Assembly (NCBI GenBank): GCA_002688155.1
Contig: NZCH01000087.1
Span: 1-21,038, forward strand
Direction: 5' to 3'
From: Phycisphaerae bacterium
Lineage (GTDB): Bacteria > Planctomycetota > Phycisphaerae > Phycisphaerales > Phycisphaeraceae
Length of the DNA stretch: 21,038 bases
The position numbers and the translations under genes were made by a program. The stretch's first letter is position 1; every line of letters begins with the position of its first letter. Positions 13,650 through 21,038 of this stretch are shown in pieces. The notes below the pieces were generated by a model. The model saw nothing but the letters and a program-made list of their open reading frames with translations. It was not told the origin of the DNA and searched no databases.

Positions 13650-13705
13650 TCCGTCATCATTCAGCCGCGGTGCTTGCGCCGCGGTCGGAGTAATCCGCCG
13701 AACTC

Positions 13706-13768
13706 GTACCGCGAGCCGTTCGCAAGCGACCGGGCCAAAAGGACCGGGCCAAAAGGACCGGGCCCCGC
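13706..13768 (+). repeat. Dispersed GC-rich repeat with a 14-bp tandem expansion
   Basis: The segment from gtaccgcgagccg onward matches the elements at 17117-17150 and, inverted, 11199-11222. Its end is expanded: gaccgggccaaaag occurs at 13728-13741 and 13742-13755, followed by a partial third unit. A perfect TATAAT stands at 13788-13793, but no -35 box is visible. Confidence 0.55.
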
Positions 13769-13857
13769 GAAGGTCGCGTTGTTTTCTTATAATCCACGGC
13801 CCGCCGGGGGTATTCGATTTCGCTGCCTCATGACTGCGCACGGTGTGCATGTAGAGG

Positions 13858-16800
13858 ATGCCGGCGCAGACCTCACGGGAACGACCCGCCGACGTGATGC
13901 ACCATTTCGTCCAAACGACATCGAGCCGGGGGTTGGCGCCAAGCCACGCGAGACCGGTCCCAGCCGGCGCAAGACGGCGACACGTCGTGCTCACGGTGCT
14001 GTGCACGTTGCTTGTTCTCTGGCCCGGGTACAGCGAGTTTGAGCCCGCGGCGCGGGCGCAAGAGGCGGCGTCGCGCGACCCGGCCCAGGCCGCCGTTGCG
14101 CCGCCGCGGGGTATGCCGCTGGCTGACCCCGTGCTCCACAAGGACGCTGTGCTCGAAGCCGGGCGAACCACCGTCTGGCAGGAGCAGGGTATGCAGTGGC
14201 TGCTTCTCGAAGGCAATGTCCAAATACAAATGGGCGCGTACGGCTTTCGTGCGCAGCGCGCGGTGGCGCGCATTCACGAACAAATCGATCGGAACACGAT
14301 CGTCCGTCATCTGTGGGTGTACCTGGACCAGGTCAAGCGAACGCAGCGCGCCGGCCCTGTCTGGGCCGAGGCGCCGCGACTGCTCGTCACCATCAGCACG
14401 CGCGGAAAAATCGACCTGCATACGGACCTGATGATTTCCGGCACGAAGGCGGACGCGATTTTTGTTGGCGAAGCACGCGGGCGGTTCGACCGATACTGGG
14501 CGTCGATCAACCTCGCGACGCTGCCCGTGCCTGCGGGACCACCGCTCATTGATCCGCGGTTCGAACAGCAGCGCATCACCCGCCGCGCGCAGGTTCGCCA
14601 GGACACGATGGCGCGCAGCGGTGTGCAACAAATGGTCGAGGCGCTGCCCGATCATTGGGAGCGCCCCAGCGCGACCCGCGCCCCGGGCCAGGAACACCCC
14701 GGCGGGCCCGTATTCCTCGAGCCCGTCCCGCCGCGCGCCGACCTCGTACCCGCCGCGAGTGTCATTGCGCTGAATTGGGACCACGCCGTCGTACGCGATA
14801 TCAGCGACAACCGGTCCGTGGTCGTGCTGATCGGCAACGTCAACGTCGTGCGCTACACGCCCGGCGCATCGGGTGAAGGTGTCTCGCTCACAGCCGACAA
14901 GGTCGTGCTGTTTCTGTCAAAAAAGATCGAGTCGGTCGCACAAAATTTCGAGGCCGGCGACATTGAAGGCGCGTACCTGGAAGACAACGTGGTGGCGACC
15001 AATGGCACAGTCACCATCCGCGCGCCGCGCGTGTTCTTCGACCTGGCGACCGACCGGGCGATTGTGCTCGAGGCAGTCATGTACGCCTACGACGTGCGCC
15101 GCAAGACACCGCTTTATGTGCGTGCCCAAACACTGCGCCAGGAGTCGCAGCGAAGCTGGTCAGCGGATCAGGCGATTCTGACCACGAGCGAGTTCGCCGA
15201 GCCCCACATGGCGATCGCCGCCGGGCGCATTACGATTCAGCAGGACGAAGCGGGCGACGGCGCTCAAGGCTTCAAGTACGCGGCGCACGACACGACGCTG
15301 CGCATGGGCAAGATGCCTGTATTTTACTGGCCCACCATCTCGGGCCGAGGCGATCGCTGGCCGCTGCGACGCGTTCGGTTTGGCGGCGCCAGCGAAACGG
15401 GCATGGCATTGCAGACGCGATGGGATGTGTTTGGCCTCATGGGCTGGGAGCCGGTCGATGGGCTCGATGTCACCGCCGACTTCGACTGGCGCGGCGATCA
15501 CGGCGGCGCAGTTGGACTCAACGTCGACTACGACCAGCCGTCCTTCAACGGCAAGTTTGAAAGTTACCTCGTTGTCGAAGACGAGGGCGAGGACTCGCTG
15601 GCGCGCCGGCAGGACATCAACTTCAATGACGATCAGCGCGGGTTCGTGCTCTGGCGGCACCGGCATGAGTTGTCGCCTGACACCCAGGTGTCTGTCGAGG
15701 CGGCATACGTGTCCGACCCGACCTTCCTCGAGGAGTTTTATCGCGAGTACGTCGAGTCGGGCAAGGACTTTGAACTGTCCGTGTACGTGAAGCACCAGGA
15801 GGATGACTGGGCGCTGACGTTTTTGGGCAGCGCGAGCCTGAACAACTTCACACCGCAACTTACAACACTGCAGTCACCGGGTTACACGGTCGACAAACTG
15901 CCGGAGCTGGGCTACTACCGCATCGGCACGAACCTCGGCGAGAACGCCATCACGTACTTCAGTGAGACGCGGGTCAGCCGCATGAAGATCCAGACGGGCG
16001 AAGACTCGCCGGCCGAGCGCGGGCTCCTCGACAGCATCAGCGAGGAGGTGTTCGGCATGCCTGACGCAAGCGTGAGTTTCGAAAGCGTGCTGCGCGCTGC
16101 GGGCGTGCCCACGGACTATCGCAATCGGTTCGACTCGCGGCACGAAGCGCAGATGCCGATGCAGTTATCTCTGGGCAACCTGCCACTGGACGTGACACCG
16201 TATATCGCCGGGCGTGTGACGGCGTACGACAAGGACTTCTCCGAGTTCGGCAGCGAGAAAGACAACACGCGTTACATGGGCCAGGCGGGCGTGCACCTCC
16301 AGACGCGCATCCACAGCACGAACGACACCATTGAGAACCCGTTTCTGGACCTGCACCGCATGCGACACATCATCGAGCCGAGCATTCATGCGTGGTGGAC
16401 CGGATCGAGTTACGACCCCGAGAGCGTGCCGGTGTACGACGCGGACGTCGAGGCATTAACGGAAGGCTTCGGCATCGCGTTTGGCGTGCGCAACATCTGG
16501 CAGACGCAGCGCGGCGGGCCGGGCCGATGGCGCAGTGTCGACTGGCTGATCGTCGATACCGAGTTCGTCCTGCGTTCGGACGACTCAGACGTAACGGCGC
16601 GCCTTCCGCGTTACATTCGTTACCGCCCCGAGTTCAGCCGTGGCGGCGATCACCTGCACACGGAAATCGCGTGGATGGTGACTGACGCGCTCGCCGTGGC
16701 CGGCGACGTCACCTACAGCGTCGAAACCGACGAAGTCGAGCAGTGGCGCCTCGGGCTGTCGCTCGAGCAAACGCCGCGGCTGCGGTTCTTCATCGACTTC

Positions 16801-17082
16801 CAGAACGTCGCCGCGTTCCCCGAGCGGCTGCTCACCTATGGACTGACGTATGAACTGACGACGCTGTACTCGATCGGCCTGCGCCATCGCATTGACTTTG
16901 GCGAAAGCGAATCGCGACGTATCTCACTGAGCATCATCCGCCGACTGCCGCACTTTAAGCTCGTGCTCGAAGCGTCCATCGACGACGTGGAAAACGACTC
17001 AGCGATCGGCTTCGTGCTCGTACCCGATATCGCTGGCGGCGCAGGCGGGGGGCTGGTTCCGGACGTCGGGCTGTTTAACTAA
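13858..17082 (+). CDS. LptD/OstA-like outer-membrane LPS assembly protein
   Basis: The 1074-residue protein has a basic N-terminus and a signal core at about residues 44-58 (LTVLCTLLVLWPGYS), with a likely cut after ARA near 68. Two OstA/LptA-type jellyroll stretches follow: LLLEGNVQIQMGAYGFRAQRAV near 115, and VVVLIGNVNVVRY to PLYVRAQTLRQES at about 320-425. The LptD hallmark TLRMGKMPVFYWPTISG lies near 480-495. The rest alternates aromatic and charged residues as in a beta barrel and includes RMRHIIEPSIHAWW, the equivalent of the RHxxEP block. LptD inserts lipopolysaccharide in the outer membrane. The mature chain has no cysteine, so the disulfides that activate E. coli LptD cannot form. 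It is larger than E. coli LptD (784 residues). The ATG at 13858 has AGAGG too close, so the true start could be at 13897. No LptE gene is adjacent. Confidence 0.8.
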   Translation: MPAQTSRERPADVMHHFVQTTSSRGLAPSHARPVPAGARRRHVVLTVLCTLLVLWPGYSEFEPAARAQEAASRDPAQAAVAPPRGMPLADPVLHKDAVLEAGRTTVWQEQGMQWLLLEGNVQIQMGAYGFRAQRAVARIHEQIDRNTIVRHLWVYLDQVKRTQRAGPVWAEAPRLLVTISTRGKIDLHTDLMISGTKADAIFVGEARGRFDRYWASINLATLPVPAGPPLIDPRFEQQRITRRAQVRQDTMARSGVQQMVEALPDHWERPSATRAPGQEHPGGPVFLEPVPPRADLVPAASVIALNWDHAVVRDISDNRSVVVLIGNVNVVRYTPGASGEGVSLTADKVVLFLSKKIESVAQNFEAGDIEGAYLEDNVVATNGTVTIRAPRVFFDLATDRAIVLEAVMYAYDVRRKTPLYVRAQTLRQESQRSWSADQAILTTSEFAEPHMAIAAGRITIQQDEAGDGAQGFKYAAHDTTLRMGKMPVFYWPTISGRGDRWPLRRVRFGGASETGMALQTRWDVFGLMGWEPVDGLDVTADFDWRGDHGGAVGLNVDYDQPSFNGKFESYLVVEDEGEDSLARRQDINFNDDQRGFVLWRHRHELSPDTQVSVEAAYVSDPTFLEEFYREYVESGKDFELSVYVKHQEDDWALTFLGSASLNNFTPQLTTLQSPGYTVDKLPELGYYRIGTNLGENAITYFSETRVSRMKIQTGEDSPAERGLLDSISEEVFGMPDASVSFESVLRAAGVPTDYRNRFDSRHEAQMPMQLSLGNLPLDVTPYIAGRVTAYDKDFSEFGSEKDNTRYMGQAGVHLQTRIHSTNDTIENPFLDLHRMRHIIEPSIHAWWTGSSYDPESVPVYDADVEALTEGFGIAFGVRNIWQTQRGGPGRWRSVDWLIVDTEFVLRSDDSDVTARLPRYIRYRPEFSRGGDHLHTEIAWMVTDALAVAGDVTYSVETDEVEQWRLGLSLEQTPRLRFFIDFQNVAAFPERLLTYGLTYELTTLYSIGLRHRIDFGESESRRISLSIIRRLPHFKLVLEASIDDVENDSAIGFVLVPDIAGGAGGGLVPDVGLFN

Positions 17083-17106
17083 ACGCATCGACCGGGTATA
17101 TCCATC

Positions 17107-17153
17107 CGCGGTGCCTGTACCGTGAGCCGGCCACAAGTGCCCGGGCTAAAACG
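17107..17153 (+). repeat. Dispersed GC-rich repeat, copy 3' of lptD
   Basis: gcggtgcctgtaccgtgagc and the following ggccacaagtgcccgggc-taaaa match the copy 5' of lptD at 13666-13740, including the upstream gcggtgc-y-tg word. It overlaps an alternative upstream start (GTG at 17122) of the next gene and argues against using it. Confidence 0.5.
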
Positions 17154-17196
17154 GTCCACATCACTGAAATACGCCGGGCCGGTCCCAATATCACTG

Positions 17197-17694
17197 ATGA
17201 ATCCACCCGACAACCGAATCCCGCCGCAGATGCCCGACGTGAACGCCCAGGGCACATTGAAGACGGTCCGCATCCTCTGGGGCGCGATGGTCATAGGCGT
17301 CGTGACCTTCGGCGTCATCGCGTCGGTGCTGGTATCACGTGGCGACGACCCGGGTAACGCAAGCGACAGTTACCTGCTGTTCGTCGTCGCCATCGTCATG
17401 CTGCTGACGATGGCGCCGGGCAGCATGTTCGTGCGCAATCAAATATACAAATCACACTGGCGGGGCGACGTGGTGACGCCGGCGGGTTATTTCACGGGCA
17501 ATATCATCGTGTTCGCCGCGTGTGAAGGCGTGGCGTTTGTGGGCATCGCCGACATGTTGATGGAGAAACGAATCATGCCGACGGCGGTGGTGGTAGTGAT
17601 CGCTTTCGCGCTGCTGGCGGTCAACTTCCCGACCGGCAAGCCGATGTTCGCCGCCCGGTTGACCAACCCCTGCCACACGACGGGCGATGAATGA
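17197..17694 (+). CDS. Integral membrane protein with four helices, unknown function
   Basis: The 165-residue protein has four hydrophobic segments: about 26-47, 59-77, 97-120 and 128-145. A polar N-terminus of 25 residues precedes them. A basic loop (MFVRNQIYKSHWRGD, about 77-91) sits between helices two and three, and the C-terminal tail is short and polar. No enzymatic motif is visible. The ATG at 17197 was chosen over a GTG at 17122 because the latter lies within a dispersed repeat; MPDVNAQGTL (17230) is also possible. The last eight bases overlap the start of the GTPase gene (ATGAATGA), a coupling arrangement. It may be a membrane partner of that GTPase, though this rests on position only. 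Confidence 0.65.
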   Translation: MNPPDNRIPPQMPDVNAQGTLKTVRILWGAMVIGVVTFGVIASVLVSRGDDPGNASDSYLLFVVAIVMLLTMAPGSMFVRNQIYKSHWRGDVVTPAGYFTGNIIVFAACEGVAFVGIADMLMEKRIMPTAVVVVIAFALLAVNFPTGKPMFAARLTNPCHTTGDE

Positions 17695-18772
17695 CGTGAC
17701 AACGCCGTGTACGACCATCACTGTCGCTTCACCGCCGACCGCCGGCGCTGTGGCGATCGTACAACTGCACAACGAGGACGAAGCCGCGCTGGTCGACCTG
17801 TTGCGCGGCCTGTCCGAGCACGGCGACTGGCCCATCGGGCGCATGCGGCTCATTGAGCTCGCGGGCGTCGACCGCGGGTTCGTTGCGCGATTGACCGGCG
17901 CCACGGCGCAGATCATGCCGCACGGCGGGCGGCGCGTCGTTGACCGAATCATCGGCACACTGCTCGATCTGGGTGCGGTCATTCAGTCGCACCCCAGGGC
18001 AATCGCGATGTACCCGGAAGCGTCATGTGAACTGGAAGCGGACGCTCTGGCGACCATCGCTCGTGCCGCGAGTCCCGTGGCGATCGATTTGCTCGCGGCG
18101 CAGACCGGGTTGTGGCGTGACACGATCGCGCGAAACGTTCCACTTAATGACAGCGAACGCGACGCCATCAAGCAGCGCAGCCGGCAACTCGATCGGCTGA
18201 TCGACCCGCCGACCGTCCTGGTCGTCGGCAGGCCCAACGTCGGCAAGAGCACGCTGACCAATCGCATGATCGGCAGGTCCGCCAGTGTCGTCGCGGACCT
18301 GCCCGGCACCACGCGCGACTGGGTCACGGGCCTGGCGCAATTCAGTGGCGTCGCGCTGCGCTGGCTCGATACGCCCGGCGTGCGTGACACCGATGACCCG
18401 ATTGAAGCGCAGGCCATCGCCCTCGCCGCCGCCGCGATGCGAAGCGCCGACGTGCTCATCACGATGCGCGATCCGACCGCCGATTACCCTGCGGACGATC
18501 AGTTGCCGCGCGCGCCGGACATGCGCGTGACGAACAAAATAGACATTGCAAAACACGACGGGCCGCCCGGTCAACCTTCCCATGCACACGGAAGCACTGT
18601 ACGCATCAGCGCCCTGACGGGCGAAGGCGTGGACGACCTCGCCGCGGGTATCCTCGGCCAACTCGGCCTCGATAACGTCGGCGCCACTGAACGGTGGGCG
18701 TTTACGCCGACTTTGCGGCAAGCGCTGATCGATCCGCGTGACCCGGTTGTCCGCGCGTACACAGGACTATAA
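17687..18772 (+). CDS. MnmE/TrmE-like GTPase lacking the MnmE C-terminus
   Basis: The 361-residue protein has all G-domain motifs: G1 GRPNVGKST (181-189), G2 region PGTTRD (206-211), G3 DTPG (228-231), G4 NKID (283-286) and G5 SAL (308-310). The N-terminal 120 residues resemble the MnmE tetrahydrofolate-binding domain: TITVASPPTAGAVAIVQL and then MPHGGRRVVDRIIGTLLDLGA. In MnmE these precede a helical domain of about 100 residues on each side of the G domain, ending in FCIGK. Here the helical part is short, about residues 125-175, and the chain ends about 25 residues after G5 in VVRAYTGL, so the catalytic cysteine is missing. It therefore should not perform MnmE's tRNA wobble-uridine modification by the known mechanism. 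Its start overlaps the four-helix membrane protein gene by eight bases. Confidence 0.8.
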   Translation: MNDVTTPCTTITVASPPTAGAVAIVQLHNEDEAALVDLLRGLSEHGDWPIGRMRLIELAGVDRGFVARLTGATAQIMPHGGRRVVDRIIGTLLDLGAVIQSHPRAIAMYPEASCELEADALATIARAASPVAIDLLAAQTGLWRDTIARNVPLNDSERDAIKQRSRQLDRLIDPPTVLVVGRPNVGKSTLTNRMIGRSASVVADLPGTTRDWVTGLAQFSGVALRWLDTPGVRDTDDPIEAQAIALAAAAMRSADVLITMRDPTADYPADDQLPRAPDMRVTNKIDIAKHDGPPGQPSHAHGSTVRISALTGEGVDDLAAGILGQLGLDNVGATERWAFTPTLRQALIDPRDPVVRAYTGL

Positions 18773-19556
18773 CCTCGACTTATCATGGGCGGACCCGTTC
18801 AATCACCCCCGCGGACAAAACACCATTGCATTTTTCAGGCGCGCGGTCATCTGTACAATCGCGCGACAGGTATTCTCGCTCCTCGCGCAGGCAATGTTCG
18901 TGCCCTTCGTGCCGGCCGATCCTGATCATCCAGTCAGTCCAGAACACCCTGTACCGCGCCGCGCGTCGCCGCGCCGAGGCGTTCAATGTCAATGACATTG
19001 CAAGTGCCCCGCTTGAACCGGTTGATCGGCGTCGCGGACAACGCCTCGTAAAGCGTCAGCGTAAAGTGCCGCCCACGTCCGCTGGTATCGGTCGATCGTG
19101 TGCGCGTGCCCGGCTGTGACGACGTAATGGATCATGCACTCGCCTGCGCCACCGCATCCGGTTATTGCCCGCGGCGCGCCACCGCAATACACTCATTGAA
19201 TCGCTGCCCGCGCAGTTTCCGCCCTCAGCCCTGCTGTGATTTCTTTATCGGCATTCGGCACAACGGCCGGGTGACGGGTCTGGGATTTGACCCTCCAAAA
19301 GGCGCGATGGTTGTTATGAAGGCCCTCTGTGAAAATGGTGTCTGGACAATTTCCCCCCTCGCCCGACGTGCGGGTGTTGCAGTTCAAACCGGGCTTGCTG
19401 ATGACGCCTGACCTCTGGGGCATCTGGCCAATCGGGTGGAATTGGCGATCGGACAGGCACGCACCAGGGTATTGGGCTAAACCATGATTGAGCAAGCGAT
19501 GCCCGACGCGGCTGAATGCCATTCCCACGAAACATCGTTCACGGAAGGCGGACAAC
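18773..19556. other. 784-bp stretch without a recognised gene, before prpE
   Basis: Several short open frames cross this region on both strands; none shows a family motif or ribosome-binding site. It contains a word-like repeat at 18896-18952, with gatcctgatcatccagtcag and a cccttcgtgcc word, and a 17-bp near-perfect palindrome caatgtca-a-tgacattg at 18984-19000. No intrinsic terminator for the GTPase operon and no clear promoter for prpE could be found by eye. Some of it may be degraded coding sequence. Confidence 0.5.
18984..19000. repeat. 17-bp palindrome with 8-bp arms
   Basis: caatgtca and tgacattg flank one central base. The symmetry is perfect. It could be a protein-binding site, but it is not next to a recognisable promoter. 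Confidence 0.5.
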
Positions 19557-21038
19557 ATGGCTGGTAGCCATCAATCAATGGCGACACAGGCCCTTGAGGA
19601 TCCTGAGGCGTTTTGGGGCGCGGCGGCCGAATCCGTTCACTGGTACAAGCGGTGGGATAAAGTTCTCGATGACAGCCATGCGCCATTCTACCGGTGGTTC
19701 ACCGGCGGCATGATCAATACCTGCTACAACGCAGTCGACCGCCATGTAGACTGCGGCCGGGCGGATCAGCCGGCGCTGATCTACGACAGCCCGGTTACCA
19801 ATACGATCAAGACGTTTACCTACCGCGATCTGCGCGACAAGACCGCGCTGTTCGCCGGCGCTTTAGCCGCACTGGGGGTCAGCAAAGGCGACCGCGTCCT
19901 CATATACATGCCGATGGTGCCCCAGGCCGTCATCGCCATGCTCGGTTGTGCCCGCCTGGGCGCCGTGCACTCGGTCGTATTCGGCGGCTTTGCGGCAAAT
20001 GAACTGGCCGTTCGTATCGACGATGCCCTGCCGAAGGTAATCGTTTCGGCGAGTTGCGGGATCGAAGGGGGCAGAATCATCTCTTACAAACCCCTGCTTG
20101 ATCAAGCGATTGAACTGGCCCGGCATAAACCCCGGAAGTGTATCGTTCTGCAGCGTCCCATGGAACGCGCGGAACTGATTCCGGGGCGTGACCTGCAGTG
20201 GCAGGCAGTTATGGATGGCGCAACCCCGCACGACTGTGTCCCCGTTGCGGCGACCGATCTGCTTTACATCCTCTACACCTCCGGTACTACGGGCCAGCCG
20301 AAAGGCATCGTACGCGACAACGGCGGGCATACCGTTGCGCTGAACTGGACGATGAAAAACATCTATGATGTCGATCCCGGCGACGTCTACTGGGCGGCAT
20401 CGGACATCGGCTGGGTGGTCGGTCATTCCTACATAGTCTACGGCCCGTTGTTCAACGGCAACACCACAATCCTCTTCGAGGGCAAACCCGTCGGCACGCC
20501 CGACGCCGGCGTCTTTTGGCGCGTCATCTCGCAGCACAACGTAAAGACCTTGTTCACCGCACCGACGGCCTTCCGAGCAATCAAAAAAGAAGATCCCCAC
20601 GGTGCGCTGTTTAGAAAATACAACCTATCGGGTTTCAAGAGCTTGTTCCTGGCCGGTGAGCGAACCGATCCGGACACCCTTGAGTGGGCGCAGAAACTTC
20701 TTGGTATCCCGGTGATCGACCACTGGTGGCAGACCGAGACCGCCTGGTCGATCTGCGCAAACTGTATGGGTATCGAACCGCTGCCGGTGAAGCCCGGGTC
20801 AGCGGCGAAAGCGGTGCCGGGGATGGATGTGCGGGTCGTCGATGATCAGAACCGGGAGGTTAAACGCGGTGACATCGGTTCGCTCGTCGTGAAGCTGCCC
20901 CTGCCGCCTGGAACGCTGCCAACGCTGTGGAACGCCGATGAACTCTTTGTCGAGACATATCTCTGCGAATTCCCCGGTTACTACAAGACGGCAGACGCCG
21001 GCTTCATCGACAAAGACGGTTATGTGTTTGTAATGTCA
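19557..21038 (+). CDS. prpE: Propionyl-CoA synthetase / short-chain acyl-CoA synthetase (partial, C-terminus cut by window edge)
   Basis: The frame is open for 494 codons to the edge of the window. It belongs to the adenylate-forming family that activates propionate or acetate to the acyl-CoA through an acyl-AMP. Visible blocks are FYRWFTGGMINTCYNAVDRH, VHSVVFGGFAANELAVRIDDA, the P-loop YTSGTTGQPKG (residues 240-250), WAASDIGWVVGHSYIVYGPL, LFTAPTAFRAIKKEDP and DHWWQTETAW (WWQTE at 390-394). GIVRDNGGH and FRAIKKEDP are the forms in the PrpE/ACSS3 branch rather than Acs, which favours propionate. The TETGW motif reads TETAW here. About 130 residues, including the C-terminal lid with the catalytic lysine, lie beyond the window. 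The ATG at 19557 has a moderate ribosome-binding site (gaagg). Confidence 0.9.
   Translation, partial: MAGSHQSMATQALEDPEAFWGAAAESVHWYKRWDKVLDDSHAPFYRWFTGGMINTCYNAVDRHVDCGRADQPALIYDSPVTNTIKTFTYRDLRDKTALFAGALAALGVSKGDRVLIYMPMVPQAVIAMLGCARLGAVHSVVFGGFAANELAVRIDDALPKVIVSASCGIEGGRIISYKPLLDQAIELARHKPRKCIVLQRPMERAELIPGRDLQWQAVMDGATPHDCVPVAATDLLYILYTSGTTGQPKGIVRDNGGHTVALNWTMKNIYDVDPGDVYWAASDIGWVVGHSYIVYGPLFNGNTTILFEGKPVGTPDAGVFWRVISQHNVKTLFTAPTAFRAIKKEDPHGALFRKYNLSGFKSLFLAGERTDPDTLEWAQKLLGIPVIDHWWQTETAWSICANCMGIEPLPVKPGSAAKAVPGMDVRVVDDQNREVKRGDIGSLVVKLPLPPGTLPTLWNADELFVETYLCEFPGYYKTADAGFIDKDGYVFVMS

Noticed and set aside
13728..13768. CRISPR-like repeat from the 14-bp tandem units
   Set aside because: The units are directly adjacent with no spacers and are far too short; no cas genes are present.
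13873..14784. Long open frame on the minus strand opposite lptD (303 codons)
   Set aside because: It is arginine- and histidine-rich, has no family features, and lies wholly within the well-supported lptD frame. It is the usual antisense shadow in GC-rich DNA. Similar frames at 7978-9003 (+), 9679-10467 (-) and 3487-4104 (-) were dismissed for the same reason.
18783..18998. 71-codon minus-strand frame ending at 18783
   Set aside because: Its middle is translated from a word-like intergenic repeat (IRIGRHEGHEH), a kind of string that yields spurious proteins.
18773..19556. Insertion sequence or transposase remnant before prpE
   Set aside because: No terminal inverted repeats, target duplication or transposase motif could be identified in any frame.

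Overview
The window is GC-rich, gene-dense chromosomal DNA and looks like a member of the Planctomycetota, possibly the Phycisphaerae. The assignment is an inference from gene content. A secreted PQQ-type beta-propeller protein, a YdjY-domain protein, a very large cysteine-free LptD-like protein, a Gfo/Idh/MocA oxidoreductase with an altered catalytic motif, an RraA-like protein and a shortened MnmE-like GTPase together fit that phylum. There is no phage, plasmid, CRISPR array, rRNA or tRNA gene.

Left part (1-9300). Most genes lie on the minus strand. A 58-residue membrane protein overlaps the start of a secreted PQQ-like propeller protein that runs off the left edge. Next comes an RraA-family protein, then a divergent plus-strand ThiO-like FAD oxidase. 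After a 744-bp stretch without a recognised gene there is a possible minus-strand operon, read right to left: YdjY-domain protein, amidohydrolase, MlaF-type ATPase, MlaD-type MCE protein. The MlaE permease that should partner the last two is not here.

Centre (9300-13650). Upstream of the YdjY gene sits a compact minus-strand control module: an excellent sigma70-type promoter, a palindrome inside its spacer, a short hairpin and a textbook intrinsic terminator, all before the start codon. It encodes either an attenuated leader or an RNA of about 80 nt. On the plus strand follow a Gfo/Idh/MocA oxidoreductase and an overlapping 129-residue protein of unknown function. Then come a decayed amidohydrolase fragment, the minus-strand pair thiS-thiG for thiazole synthesis, and a divergent PmtA-like methyltransferase.

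Right part (13650-21038). Plus-strand genes encode a 1074-residue LptD/OstA-like outer-membrane protein, a four-helix membrane protein overlapping an MnmE-like GTPase that lacks the MnmE C-terminus, and, after 784 bp without a recognised gene, a propionyl-CoA synthetase cut by the right edge.

Mla-type lipid transport, LptD and a PmtA-like methyltransferase are all envelope functions. ThiO and thiSG belong to the same thiazole pathway but lie about 8 kb apart. Two kinds of intergenic repeat stand out. One is a set of short, word-like, degenerate repeats that sometimes supply stop or start codons. The other is a dispersed GC-rich element present in three copies, two of which bracket lptD.
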